Shown: positions 1 through 6,982 of the stretch, piece by piece | How positions within the stretch are numbered: position 1 is the first letter of the stretch | Layout: each line of letters begins with the position of its first letter | Source: Spirochaetaceae bacterium | GTDB taxonomy: Bacteria > Spirochaetota > Spirochaetia > B11-G9 | Assembly: GCA_030633365.1 (NCBI GenBank) | Contig: DAOVSY010000077.1 | Span: 1 to 10,470, forward strand | Direction of reading: 5' to 3' | DNA length: 10,470 bases | Program-made: the position numbers and the translations under genes | The notes under the pieces: generated by a model | Told to the model about the DNA's origin: nothing | Seen by the model: the letters and a program-made list of their open reading frames with translations, nothing else | Database searches by the model: none

Positions 1-2683
1 TTACACCAAATACAAGAAATATGGAAACAAGCATTATAATTATAAGTTTAATTCCGTATTTCATTAAATAAGCAAAGTCTCCGGAAAACTCTATAATTAG
101 ACCTTCTTCTGCCGGTATTTCTTCCCTGATCATTTTTTCTATTTTGACAGAAATTTCATTCAATGATGTTCCGGGTTTATTCCCGGCTGTTACATGAACA
201 GTTCTGGTTTGATTTTCTCTTATTATGGAGACAGGGCCCATTGTTTTTTCATATTTAGCAAAGCTTGCAAGAGCTATTCTCTGACCGGAAGGATTCATAA
301 CAAAGATCTTATCCAGATCAGGCAGGTCGTTTCTATCTTCATGATCCAGAATAATAATTATGTCATATTCAGAACCTCTGTCCCTGTATCGTGATGCTAC
401 CATACCATCGATACTGGCCTTAATTTCCTGGCCTACAGAATATATATTAAGACCGAATGAGTAGAGCATATTTCTGTCAATCATTATTTCTACCTGGGGT
501 AATCCATCTTTAATATTAATAAGTGGTTCAGTCACCTCAGGGAATTTTTCAATAAGCAGTTCCTGAATTCGTTCCGCAATTTTTTTTGATTTATCCAGAT
601 CTTCTGTTTTAATAAGAATATCCACCGGGCTGCTTTGAAAGCCACCTGCCTGGTTAGCTCCAAAAGAAAAAACTGCAGAAGGGAAGTCATTAAAGTGACT
701 TCTTAACTTTTCTTTTACGGTATCAGAATTATCAATTCTATCTTTAAATGGTGGAAGATTAACCATTACTGTACCCTTATGGGTTTCTGCCGAACCGAGA
801 AAGCCAAAAAAGCTCTTGGAACCAGCTTCTATGACGATCTCTTCAAACCCATTAATTTCATCACGAATTATGGATTCAAACTGAAGAAGAACAGATTCGG
901 TTACCTCCAGTTTTGTTCCCTGGGGGAGTTCCACTGATATCTGTATCATCTCATCCATTTGAGATGGCATAAACTCAAATCCTGCACCAAGAACCATAAA
1001 CATTGTAACTATAAAAATAAGTAGAATTGTTATAATTGTAATAACCTTGTGTTTTAATATACGGGCAATTGACTTTTTATAGGCATTATCCAGATTGATA
1101 AAAAGTGATTCCATAAAATTATCAATTACTTTTAATAAACCTTTAAGAGGCCTTTGCTTTCTACTGGAAATAGGTAAATAGCGGCTGGCCAGAACAGGGA
1201 TCAGTGTAACAGCTACAATGAGCGACGAAGCGAGAGATATTACAACTGTAAAGGATAGACCTGAAAATAGCTCTCCATAGATGTCTAACTGGTCTTTGAA
1301 AATAATAATTGGAGCAAAAACACAAATAGTTGTTAATGTCGAAGTTGTAATGGCATTTATCATTTCCTGAGTTCCAAGAATAGCAGCAGAAGTTAATTTG
1401 GTTCCTTTCTCACGATATCTGAATATATTTTCAAGAATAACAATAGAATTATCTACAAGCATACCAACACCCAGGGCTAATCCGGCCAGTGTCATTATAT
1501 TAAGGGTAAGTCCGGCAAAATACATAAACATAAGAGTAATTATTAAGGACACAGGGATAGTAAGCCCAATAATGAAAGTGGTTCTTAGACTTCTCAAAAA
1601 TACAAACAGAACTATTATTGCAAGAAAAGCCCCTATTAATGCAGTTGAAGCAACCTGGTTAATCGAGTTTTCAATAATATCTGTTGTATTAAAAATTTCA
1701 CTTACAGTTATTCCTGAGGGAACTTCTCTGTTAATTTTATCAAGGCGTAATCTAACATTATTTGCTGTCTGAACCGAGTTTGTCCCGCTTTGTTTCTGGA
1801 CAATTATCTGTACACCTGGTTCCCCATTGATGTAAACCAGTGTATCTATATTTTTATAACCATCATAAACATTGGCAATATCTCTAAGTCTTATTGTTTT
1901 AACCGGGGTTGGTTCCATAGTTATTGGATCAGGAATACCCCCTTTATAACTGATAACTGTATTTTTTATCTCTTCAATACTTTCATACTCACCTGAGGTT
2001 GTTACAAGAAGATTTTGATTATCTGACATGATACTTCCTGCAGAGATCTGGTAGTTTTGTCCCCTGAGCATGTTTGTAATTTGAGTTAATGTAAGACCAT
2101 ATGCCTCAAGCCTGTTCTGAGGTATTTCCACCCGGATAGCACGCTCCCTGCCTCCAGTTACCCCTGTCATACCTACACCTTCAACCTGCTCTATTCGGGG
2201 TTTTACAATATTTTCTGCAATTTCTTTGAGTTCTTCAGGGGTTCTGTTCCCTGAAACTGTAAACCCCAAAATAGGTATCATTGATGGATCAAATTTAATA
2301 ATAATTGGAGAGTCTGCATCTTCCGGAAGAAAGCGCTTTAAAATATCCAGACTATCCCGAACATCAGCCGCAGCTCCAGTCATATCGGCACCATAGGTAA
2401 ATTCCACAATAATAGTACTGCTGCCCTTTGAAGATGTAGAAGTTATTTTATCTACTTTACTTATATTACTTAGAGAACTTTCTATAGGTCTGGATATAGA
2501 TTTTTCTATTTCCTTAGGTCCAGCTCCTTCGTAAGTAGTTAATACAACAAGGATTGGTGGTTCTATTTCCGGATACAGATCAATTGCAAGGTCTGAAGTT
2601 GCATATATACCTAATCCTATTAGAAGAACAAATATTATTAGAACTGTTGTAGGTCTTTCAACAACTTTTTTTGCTATACTCAT
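1..2683 (-). CDS. RND-family efflux pump, inner-membrane permease (3' end outside window)
   Basis: This is the inner-membrane proton-antiport component of a tripartite efflux pump (AcrB/MexB-like, ACR_tran family). The 894 visible residues are uninterrupted; family members have about 1,030 to 1,050, so the last transmembrane helices lie beyond the left edge. TM1 follows the short start MSIAKKVVERPTTV. A large periplasmic porter loop (PN1/PN2) follows, then the TM2-TM6 cluster (about residues 335-490), a second periplasmic loop, and the beginning of TM8 at the edge. The TM4 signature reads GMLVDNSIVILEN, with D411 at the first and N412 at the second position of the usual Asp pair. The start is fixed by AGGAG 6-7 nt upstream, in the 11-nt gap after the adaptor gene. 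It is the last visible gene of the operon. The substrate (drug, detergent, bile salt or lipid) cannot be told from sequence; the aligned signature does not look like a typical heavy-metal CzcA pump. Confidence 0.95.
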   Translation of the reverse strand, partial: MSIAKKVVERPTTVLIIFVLLIGLGIYATSDLAIDLYPEIEPPILVVLTTYEGAGPKEIEKSISRPIESSLSNISKVDKITSTSSKGSSTIIVEFTYGADMTGAAADVRDSLDILKRFLPEDADSPIIIKFDPSMIPILGFTVSGNRTPEELKEIAENIVKPRIEQVEGVGMTGVTGGRERAIRVEIPQNRLEAYGLTLTQITNMLRGQNYQISAGSIMSDNQNLLVTTSGEYESIEEIKNTVISYKGGIPDPITMEPTPVKTIRLRDIANVYDGYKNIDTLVYINGEPGVQIIVQKQSGTNSVQTANNVRLRLDKINREVPSGITVSEIFNTTDIIENSINQVASTALIGAFLAIIVLFVFLRSLRTTFIIGLTIPVSLIITLMFMYFAGLTLNIMTLAGLALGVGMLVDNSIVILENIFRYREKGTKLTSAAILGTQEMINAITTSTLTTICVFAPIIIFKDQLDIYGELFSGLSFTVVISLASSLIVAVTLIPVLASRYLPISSRKQRPLKGLLKVIDNFMESLFINLDNAYKKSIARILKHKVITIITILLIFIVTMFMVLGAGFEFMPSQMDEMIQISVELPQGTKLEVTESVLLQFESIIRDEINGFEEIVIEAGSKSFFGFLGSAETHKGTVMVNLPPFKDRIDNSDTVKEKLRSHFNDFPSAVFSFGANQAGGFQSSPVDILIKTEDLDKSKKIAERIQELLIEKFPEVTEPLINIKDGLPQVEIMIDRNMLYSFGLNIYSVGQEIKASIDGMVASRYRDRGSEYDIIIILDHEDRNDLPDLDKIFVMNPSGQRIALASFAKYEKTMGPVSIIRENQTRTVHVTAGNKPGTSLNEISVKIEKMIREEIPAEEGLIIEFSGDFAYLMKYGIKLIIIMLVSIFLVFGV

Positions 2684-2694
2684 ACAGATCTCCT

Positions 2695-3648
2695 TTACTG
2701 GACTTCGTCTGTAATAGACAGTGGTTCTACAGTACTTACTACTTTTACAAATAAACCATTCTCAAGCAAAGTCTGACCTCTAATTACAATTGTATCAGTA
2801 TCCAGAAGTCCGCTTCTAATTTCCAGTTGATTATCAATTCTTAAACCAGGTACTACTAATCTTTTTTCAACTATACTTTTACCTGAATTATCAGGATCTT
2901 CATTTACAACAAAAACATAGTATTCACCAAAACGGTTTATTATGGCTTCTGCAGGTATTTTTACAATTTCTTCCTTTTCTTCTGTAATAATTTTTACTTC
3001 TGCAAACATTCCCGCCTTTAATCTGGAAGAGTTATCGTCAATATTCAGTTTTATCTCCATTGTGCGTGAGTTTTTATCCACTACAGGACTAATTTCACGT
3101 ATACTGCCTGTAAAGATTTCTCCGGGGAATGCCTCAGTTTTTATAACTGCTGGAAGGCCTACACTCATTTTTGATATAAATCGTTCGGCTATATATAAAA
3201 TTACTTCAAGCTCATCCATTTTACTAATTTTTGCTATTGGAATATTGGGAGCTACAGTTGCTCCAATTTGTACAGGAACCTGAGTTACTGTCCCTGAAAT
3301 TGATGCTTTGACAGGACTGGCAGCAAATGTCATCCCAGGTCGGGATGGATCAATTTCTGCAATAATCTGATCTTTTCTGACAGTATCCCCAATTTTTACA
3401 AATAGATTTTTAATCTTTCCTGCAGTATCTGCAAATGTATCCACTGTTGTTCTTGCTGCAATATCACCATTAAGCTGCAGATAATCTTTTATTTCTCCCT
3501 GAACTGCAATGGTTGTGCTTACAGCAAAAACAGTAAGTTGTTCATTAGTTTTTTCTGCAGCACTTTGCTCTGCCTGGTCAGATTTTTTACATCCGGATAC
3601 AAGTATAAGGATAGTTATCAGGACTAAGAGAAAGTATTTTTTATTCAT
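2695..3648 (-). CDS. RND efflux periplasmic adaptor (membrane-fusion lipoprotein)
   Basis: This is the periplasmic adaptor linking the RND pump to the TolC-like channel. The 317-residue protein begins with a lipoprotein signal: MNKKYF, a hydrophobic core and lipobox LVSGC with C20 as the lipidated cysteine, so it should be anchored in a membrane. Residues about 68-145 form the barrel-sandwich (lipoyl) domain. Its two halves, around GKIKNLFVKIGDTV and ASISGTVTQVPVQIGATV, are joined by only about 12-20 residues. The long alpha-helical hairpin of AcrA/MexA is therefore absent. A beta-barrel (about 146-225) and membrane-proximal domain (about 226-305) follow. Borrelia BesA is a known hairpin-less adaptor. 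Its ATG lies 8 nt inside the tolC-like gene, with AAAGGA upstream, so translation is probably coupled. The family assignment is strong. Confidence 0.93.
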   Translation of the reverse strand: MNKKYFLLVLITILILVSGCKKSDQAEQSAAEKTNEQLTVFAVSTTIAVQGEIKDYLQLNGDIAARTTVDTFADTAGKIKNLFVKIGDTVRKDQIIAEIDPSRPGMTFAASPVKASISGTVTQVPVQIGATVAPNIPIAKISKMDELEVILYIAERFISKMSVGLPAVIKTEAFPGEIFTGSIREISPVVDKNSRTMEIKLNIDDNSSRLKAGMFAEVKIITEEKEEIVKIPAEAIINRFGEYYVFVVNEDPDNSGKSIVEKRLVVPGLRIDNQLEIRSGLLDTDTIVIRGQTLLENGLFVKVVSTVEPLSITDEVQ

Positions 3649-5038
3649 TTGATATTTCCTTTATTTCTTCCAATGTAGTGTTTAATGCATATTCCAGATC
3701 AAGCAGTCCGGTTATATAGTTATATTTTTCTTTTAAGGCTTCCAGTTTTGCAGTATTAAGATCTCTTTCTGCATCTTTCACTTCCAGAAGTTCCTTACTC
3801 CCTGCATCGTATGCTTCCTGGGACATTCTGTAGGCTTCATGAGCAAGGCTGATATTTAAAATAAGAGTTTCCAGTTGTTCAACAGACTTGTTAAGCTGCA
3901 TTACCAGGGTCTTTATTTCCATCTCAGCCCCAATTCTGGTCTGGACAATTCCCAGTTTCAGCTGCGAAATTCCGTCTTCCATATCCTTTATGCCAGTTTG
4001 AGTTTTTGACCAGGGAAGAAATGAATCCAGTGACATAGCAAGTGTCATTCTGAACATTCCACTTTGCTGACTCCAGGTATCTCCCATGTTTTCAAACCAG
4101 TTATTCTCTAAAGGATCAGCCTGAAATGCGGGATCAAAATTTAGACCTAAACTGAGCATTGGTGTCATTGTCTGAAGTTTTAATGCTGATTTTGAATTTT
4201 CAAGACTTTGCACAGATTTATTCATGAATTGTATATCCAGTCTTTTACCTAAAAAATAATTTGTCAGTTGTTCAGTATCCAGTTTAACAGGGTTTATAAC
4301 TATATCACCTTCCAGACTGATCTCCTCTGATAATTCTATTCCAAGAAGAATTTTAAAACCGTCTTTCATTGTTTCAAAACCCAGTTTCATTTCTGTAAAT
4401 GCAGGTTTAAGATTTTCGTAGCCCACCTGGGCAGATAAAACAGAGAGTTCCGGAACCAGTCCGTTTTTATAATTGATTTTTGCCTGTTCAAATCTGCTGT
4501 TTGCAGCTTCTATGTTTTGTTCCATAAGCCATAGGTTTTCTTCATATACCAGAATATTATAGAAGTTTTTTCTTACATCTCTTTCAAGTTGTTTAATTGC
4601 AGTTTCGTAGCTTATTAAACCAGCTTCGTAATCCAGTTTTGTTCCTTTCATTTCCTTGAAAAGTGCATAACTAAGGTTTAGTGAAAAGTTCAACCCTGCA
4701 GAAAGTCCCCATTGGGGAAGATCATATGAGCCCGTTATGACCCTGTCATAGACTCCAAATCCTATAGATGAAGTAGGATCTTCCTGTAAGAAGCTTCCTG
4801 ATTGATCCAGATTCCATCTCATTAAAGTCCCACTGGCCTGAACTGTAGGAATAAAACTATTCCATGACAGATCCGATGTTCTTTTTTTTATTTCTACATC
4901 TATTCTGCTGCTTTTTAGGTCAAGATTGTTTTCCAAAGCCAGCTCTACTGATTTATCTATGTCCAGCGCTACTGCTTCAGCAGAAATTGTTGTAATAAGT
5001 ACAAAACCAATTACCAAAACAGATAATATTTTTTTCAT
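3641..5038 (-). CDS. TolC-family outer-membrane efflux protein
   Basis: This is the outer-membrane channel of the tripartite pump. The 465-residue protein starts with a Sec signal peptide (MKKILSVLVIGFVLITT; likely cut after AVA at residue 24). Two OEP repeats follow. The first opens with IDKSVELALENNLDLKSSR, the typical start of a TolC helical repeat; the second covers roughly residues 250-455. Both contain long amphipathic helices, for example around QLERDVRKNFYNILVYEEN and LNTAKLEALKEKYNYI. The internal stretch GLSAGLNFSLNLSYALF looks like an outer-membrane beta-strand segment. Its ATG overlaps the regulator's stop as ATGA (4 nt), with GGGG 8 nt upstream; the adaptor starts inside its last codons. 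Length and architecture are normal for the family. The order channel, adaptor, pump matches the spirochaetal Bes arrangement. Confidence 0.93.
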   Translation of the reverse strand: MKKILSVLVIGFVLITTISAEAVALDIDKSVELALENNLDLKSSRIDVEIKKRTSDLSWNSFIPTVQASGTLMRWNLDQSGSFLQEDPTSSIGFGVYDRVITGSYDLPQWGLSAGLNFSLNLSYALFKEMKGTKLDYEAGLISYETAIKQLERDVRKNFYNILVYEENLWLMEQNIEAANSRFEQAKINYKNGLVPELSVLSAQVGYENLKPAFTEMKLGFETMKDGFKILLGIELSEEISLEGDIVINPVKLDTEQLTNYFLGKRLDIQFMNKSVQSLENSKSALKLQTMTPMLSLGLNFDPAFQADPLENNWFENMGDTWSQQSGMFRMTLAMSLDSFLPWSKTQTGIKDMEDGISQLKLGIVQTRIGAEMEIKTLVMQLNKSVEQLETLILNISLAHEAYRMSQEAYDAGSKELLEVKDAERDLNTAKLEALKEKYNYITGLLDLEYALNTTLEEIKEISNE

Positions 5039-6255
5039 TTTAAGTTCCCCTTTAATCCATATAATAAAAGCTGATGAATTTTTCTAATTCGAAAATTTAA
5101 ATTTTCCCGGGAATTATTTTTTCCTATACATTCCCATAGCCCATGAATAAGAATAAAGCTAAGCCCTTCTGCAATTTGCTCAGACTGGAACCCAACAGGA
5201 TTAAAGCTGCTTGTATTTGTTAGAAGGTTAATATATTCAGAAAATTTTTCCAGTTTATGATCCACTGGTTTTATAGATTTATTTAAAAACTGATATCTTA
5301 ACCAGTTCATAATTGTAAAAATAGATGGTTTTAATAGAAAGTAGGAACTCATTACATAAAAAATACAGTAGAGCTGTTCTTCATAAGATTCAAACTTAAC
5401 TATCCTTTCTATAATAAGATCATTTAATCGTTCTCTTTCACTTCCAACTACATCCTGTATCATCTGTTCTTTGTTATCAAAGTAGAAGTAAAGACTGCTT
5501 TTACTCATATCCAGATGTTCTGCTATGGCATCGACAGTAGTATTCCAAATACCCTTATCTGCTATAACTTCTGCAACTGCAGAAAATATCTTATTAAAAG
5601 GAAGTACATCATTTTTATCTATATCTGATATTCTTTCTACTTTCTTATAATCAATAAGTTCATGTCTTTTACTATGTCCTGCAAGTCCATATCGACAAAC
5701 ATATCTTATGGTTTTTACCATTTGATCTGTTTCTTTTTTAGAAAAAGTTTTTTGTGTAAACAGGTGCTGATTAAGAAGAAATCCACCTACAGAAAGGATA
5801 AAACCTGAAATAGAAAGAGATTCAATTTCAGAGAATCCTAAATTCTGCAGCAGGGGGGGGCTTAGAAAATTTTCATTTTCTCCTTTCATCTCATTAAAAA
5901 GCAGTTCAATATCCTGGTTCATATTAATAAGAATTAAAACAAAAAACCTGTAGTAATAGTAATTTTCTGCAAAGAATTTAATGGGTATTTCGGTATATTC
6001 AACTATACGTTCATCTAAGGTCATATGGGTACTGGAGCTTGATTTTTCCAGAAGTGTTTTATATTTAATTATGAAATCATTTTTCATTGCCTGCAGCAGA
6101 GCGTCTTTATTTTTAAAATACCGATATATTGAAGGTTTTGTCATTCCCATGGCCTCTGCCAATGAGGATAGGGATGTATTGTAGAAAGAGTCTTTTCCCC
6201 AGACCTTGAATGCAGTGTCTATAATTAACTGTGTTTTTAATTCCCGTTTAGTCAT
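5035..6255 (-). CDS. Double TetR-type transcriptional regulator of the efflux operon
   Basis: The 406-residue protein carries two TetR_N helix-turn-helix domains, whereas normal TetR/AcrR proteins have one in about 200 residues. Domain 1 spans about residues 8-56, with recognition segment MGMTKPSIYRYFKNKDALL. Domain 2 spans about 220-268, with MSKSSLYFYFDNKEQM. Each is followed by an all-helical ligand/dimer-type region (about 57-195 and 269-406). It therefore looks like two TetR subunits fused head to tail. There is no sign of a sequencing frameshift: the frame is continuous and the linker is charged and hydrophilic. It is the first gene of the efflux operon and lies directly behind a TetR-like palindrome, so I infer an autorepressor released by a pump substrate. 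Residues S132-P133-P134-L135 are encoded across a run of eight C. AAGGAC precedes the ATG closely. Alternative: one half binds DNA and the other has another role. Confidence 0.92.
   Translation of the reverse strand: MTKRELKTQLIIDTAFKVWGKDSFYNTSLSSLAEAMGMTKPSIYRYFKNKDALLQAMKNDFIIKYKTLLEKSSSSTHMTLDERIVEYTEIPIKFFAENYYYYRFFVLILINMNQDIELLFNEMKGENENFLSPPLLQNLGFSEIESLSISGFILSVGGFLLNQHLFTQKTFSKKETDQMVKTIRYVCRYGLAGHSKRHELIDYKKVERISDIDKNDVLPFNKIFSAVAEVIADKGIWNTTVDAIAEHLDMSKSSLYFYFDNKEQMIQDVVGSERERLNDLIIERIVKFESYEEQLYCIFYVMSSYFLLKPSIFTIMNWLRYQFLNKSIKPVDHKLEKFSEYINLLTNTSSFNPVGFQSEQIAEGLSFILIHGLWECIGKNNSRENLNFRIRKIHQLLLYGLKGNLK
5853..5860 (-). repeat. C8 homopolymer inside the regulator gene
   Basis: Eight consecutive G on the plus strand (C8 in the coding strand) lie in codons 132-135 of the double-TetR gene. 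Reading the altered frames by hand, loss of one C leads to TAG after four more codons (TGC TGC AGA ATT TAG). Gain of one C leads to TGA after about eight (CCT GCT GCA GAA TTT AGG ATT CTC TGA). Either slip would remove the second DNA-binding domain. Long G/C runs are uncommon in DNA this AT-rich and are typical slippage sites for phase variation; that this one varies is an inference. Confidence 0.6.
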
Positions 6256-6269
6256 AATGTCCTTGTTTT

Positions 6270-6289
6270 GTTACCGAACAGTCGGTAAC
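6270..6289. promoter_or_regulatory. TetR-type operator palindrome
   Basis: GTTACCGAACAGTCGGTAAC has perfect 8-bp arms (GTTACCGA and TCGGTAAC) around a 4-nt centre. It lies between the promoter and the ATG of the double-TetR gene, 14 nt before the start codon and about where the predicted transcript begins. Position and symmetry are those of an autoregulatory TetR operator. The same two 8-mers recur in the repeats flanking the GIY-YIG gene (6397-6404 and 6842-6849). Confidence 0.7.
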
Positions 6290-6297
6290 TTTTTTAT

Positions 6298-6326
6298 AAT
6301 CTATCAACTCCTTTTACTATTGTCAA
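6298..6326 (-). promoter_or_regulatory. Promoter of the efflux operon
   Basis: On the minus strand, a perfect -35 box TTGACA (6321-6326) is followed after 17 nt by TAGATT (6298-6303, four of six matches to TATAAT). The predicted start, about 6290-6291, falls at the upstream edge of the operator palindrome, so a bound repressor would block initiation. No other promoter is evident within the four-gene operon. Confidence 0.6.
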
Positions 6327-6363
6327 TAAATTTTTAAAAACTAATTATTAATTACTGTATTCC

Positions 6364-6489
6364 GTTACCTCGATACATTTTTGCAAGCAAAAACACTCGG
6401 TAACCGGTGGATACCGTACCCCGAGTGATTGCGAATTTAGAGATACTATTTTTATTACAGGAAACAATAGCAATTGTATCGAGGGGTAC
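6364..6489. repeat. Left compound inverted repeat (four-arm fold) beside the GIY-YIG gene
   Basis: Nested complementary segments abut one another. The outer stem is CCTCGATACA (6368-6377) with TGTATCGAGG (6475-6484). Arm 2 is TTTTTGC (6378-6384) with GCAAAAA (6387-6393). Arm 3 is CACTCGG (6394-6400) with CCGAGTG (6421-6427), plus inner pairing of CCGGT with ATACCG. Arm 4 is ATTGC (6428-6432) with GCAAT (6470-6474), extended by CTATT (6446-6450) with AATAG (6466-6470). No unpaired base remains at the branch point. The element ends 6 nt from the GIY-YIG stop codon and lies between that gene and the efflux promoter. It could also act as an attenuator or terminator of GIY-YIG transcription, but it has no U-tract next to a GC stem. 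Confidence 0.8.
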
Positions 6490-6494
6490 TGTTG

Positions 6495-6779
6495 TCAATT
6501 AAAATTTTTCTTTGCAAGTACTGGCAATTCTTTATTTCTCTGATCTATTAACGCTTTTTTCTTTGCCTTACTCCAGTTTTGAATTTGTTTTTCTCTATAG
6601 AAAGCTTGATCAATACGATTATACTCTTCAAAATATACCAGTGAAACAGGTAAGTGTTTCTTTGTATAATTTGCACCTTTACCATTTTGATGCTGTAGAA
6701 GACGTCTCTTTAGGTCAATTGTACTTCCGGTATAATAACTATGATCTTCGCATTCTAAAATATACATATATCCTTTCAT
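6495..6779 (-). CDS. Small GIY-YIG nuclease (SLX1/YhbQ-like, UPF0213 type)
   Basis: This 94-residue protein is a single GIY-YIG endonuclease domain and little else. Expected family residues are present: Y6 in YIL, Y16-T17-G18 as the YIG half, R25/R26 and H30 on the following helix, GKGANYT at 33-39, metal-binding E63 in REKQIQNWSKAKK, and basic residues 71-75. Relatives such as eukaryotic SLX1 cut branched DNA; small bacterial members are mostly of unknown role. There is no added DNA-binding domain. The start MKGYMYILEC is chosen because it preserves the usual family N-terminus. No Shine-Dalgarno precedes it, and TATAAT lies only 3 nt before this ATG, so the in-frame ATG at codon 5 (AAAGGA 3 nt upstream) is a real alternative. 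Inverted copies of a palindromic repeat lie on both sides, suggesting that gene and repeats form one unit. Confidence 0.92.
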   Translation of the reverse strand: MKGYMYILECEDHSYYTGSTIDLKRRLLQHQNGKGANYTKKHLPVSLVYFEEYNRIDQAFYREKQIQNWSKAKKKALIDQRNKELPVLAKKNFN

Positions 6780-6782
6780 ACT

Positions 6783-6788
6783 ATTATA
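6783..6788 (-). promoter_or_regulatory. Possible -10 box for the GIY-YIG gene
   Basis: A perfect TATAAT on the minus strand ends 3 nt before the first ATG. No good -35 is seen 16-18 nt further upstream. If used, transcription would begin just inside the first codons and favour the ATG at codon 5. Confidence 0.3.
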
Positions 6789-6822
6789 TATGGATAAAAA
6801 GCAGTTTCTACTTCAAAAATGT

Positions 6823-6919
6823 TGTATCTATACACTCACCGGTTACCGAGTGCCGAAGAATGAGGTGTATCGAGGTACCGGTGTCTACCATACTCCGAGT
6901 GATTGTTGTCTCGATACAC
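6823..6919. repeat. Right compound inverted repeat beside the GIY-YIG gene
   Basis: CACCGGTTACCGAGTG (6837-6852) is the exact reverse complement of 6394-6409. TGTATCGAGG (6866-6875) is the exact reverse complement of 6368-6377. Together they mirror the order of the left element, with a 13-nt instead of a 16-nt middle spacer. There are also local palindromes: TGTATCTATACA (6823-6834, 5-bp arms), CACTC/GAGTG (6833-6837 with 6848-6852) and GTGTATCGAG/CTCGATACAC (6865-6874 with 6910-6919). Inside the last, 6878-6905 matches left positions 6404-6431 in direct orientation at 24 of 28 bases. The block looks like overlapping copies of one repeat unit in both orientations. Confidence 0.8.
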
Positions 6920-6967
6920 TCCTCTGCTGATTATTTTAGATTATGAGATATTTTGAATTGAACGGAG

Positions 6968-6982
6968 CACTCGACAACCGGT
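6968..6982. repeat. Degenerate extra copy of the repeat core
   Basis: CACTCGACAACCGGT matches the left core CACTCGGTAACCGGT at 13 of 15 bases, in the same orientation. It lies about 60 nt beyond the right compound repeat and about 100 nt before pepD, with no visible partner arm. The rest of 6920-7080 holds only AT-rich sequence and a weak pepD promoter. Confidence 0.5.

Noticed and set aside
1398..1996. Plus-strand open frames within the RND pump gene
   Set aside because: They are antisense shadows of a conserved membrane domain containing the TM4 signature; the minus-strand frame is continuous throughout.
6368..6484. Cloverleaf-like fold considered as a tRNA or tRNA-like gene
   Set aside because: The arms are the wrong lengths, there is no anticodon loop, T-loop consensus or CCA-proximal acceptor pattern, and the whole is about 117 nt. 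It is better explained as part of the repeat.
6512..6946. 144-codon open frame on the plus strand opposite the GIY-YIG gene
   Set aside because: It runs antisense through a well-supported nuclease domain and then through the repeats, has no ribosome site and gives no recognisable protein.
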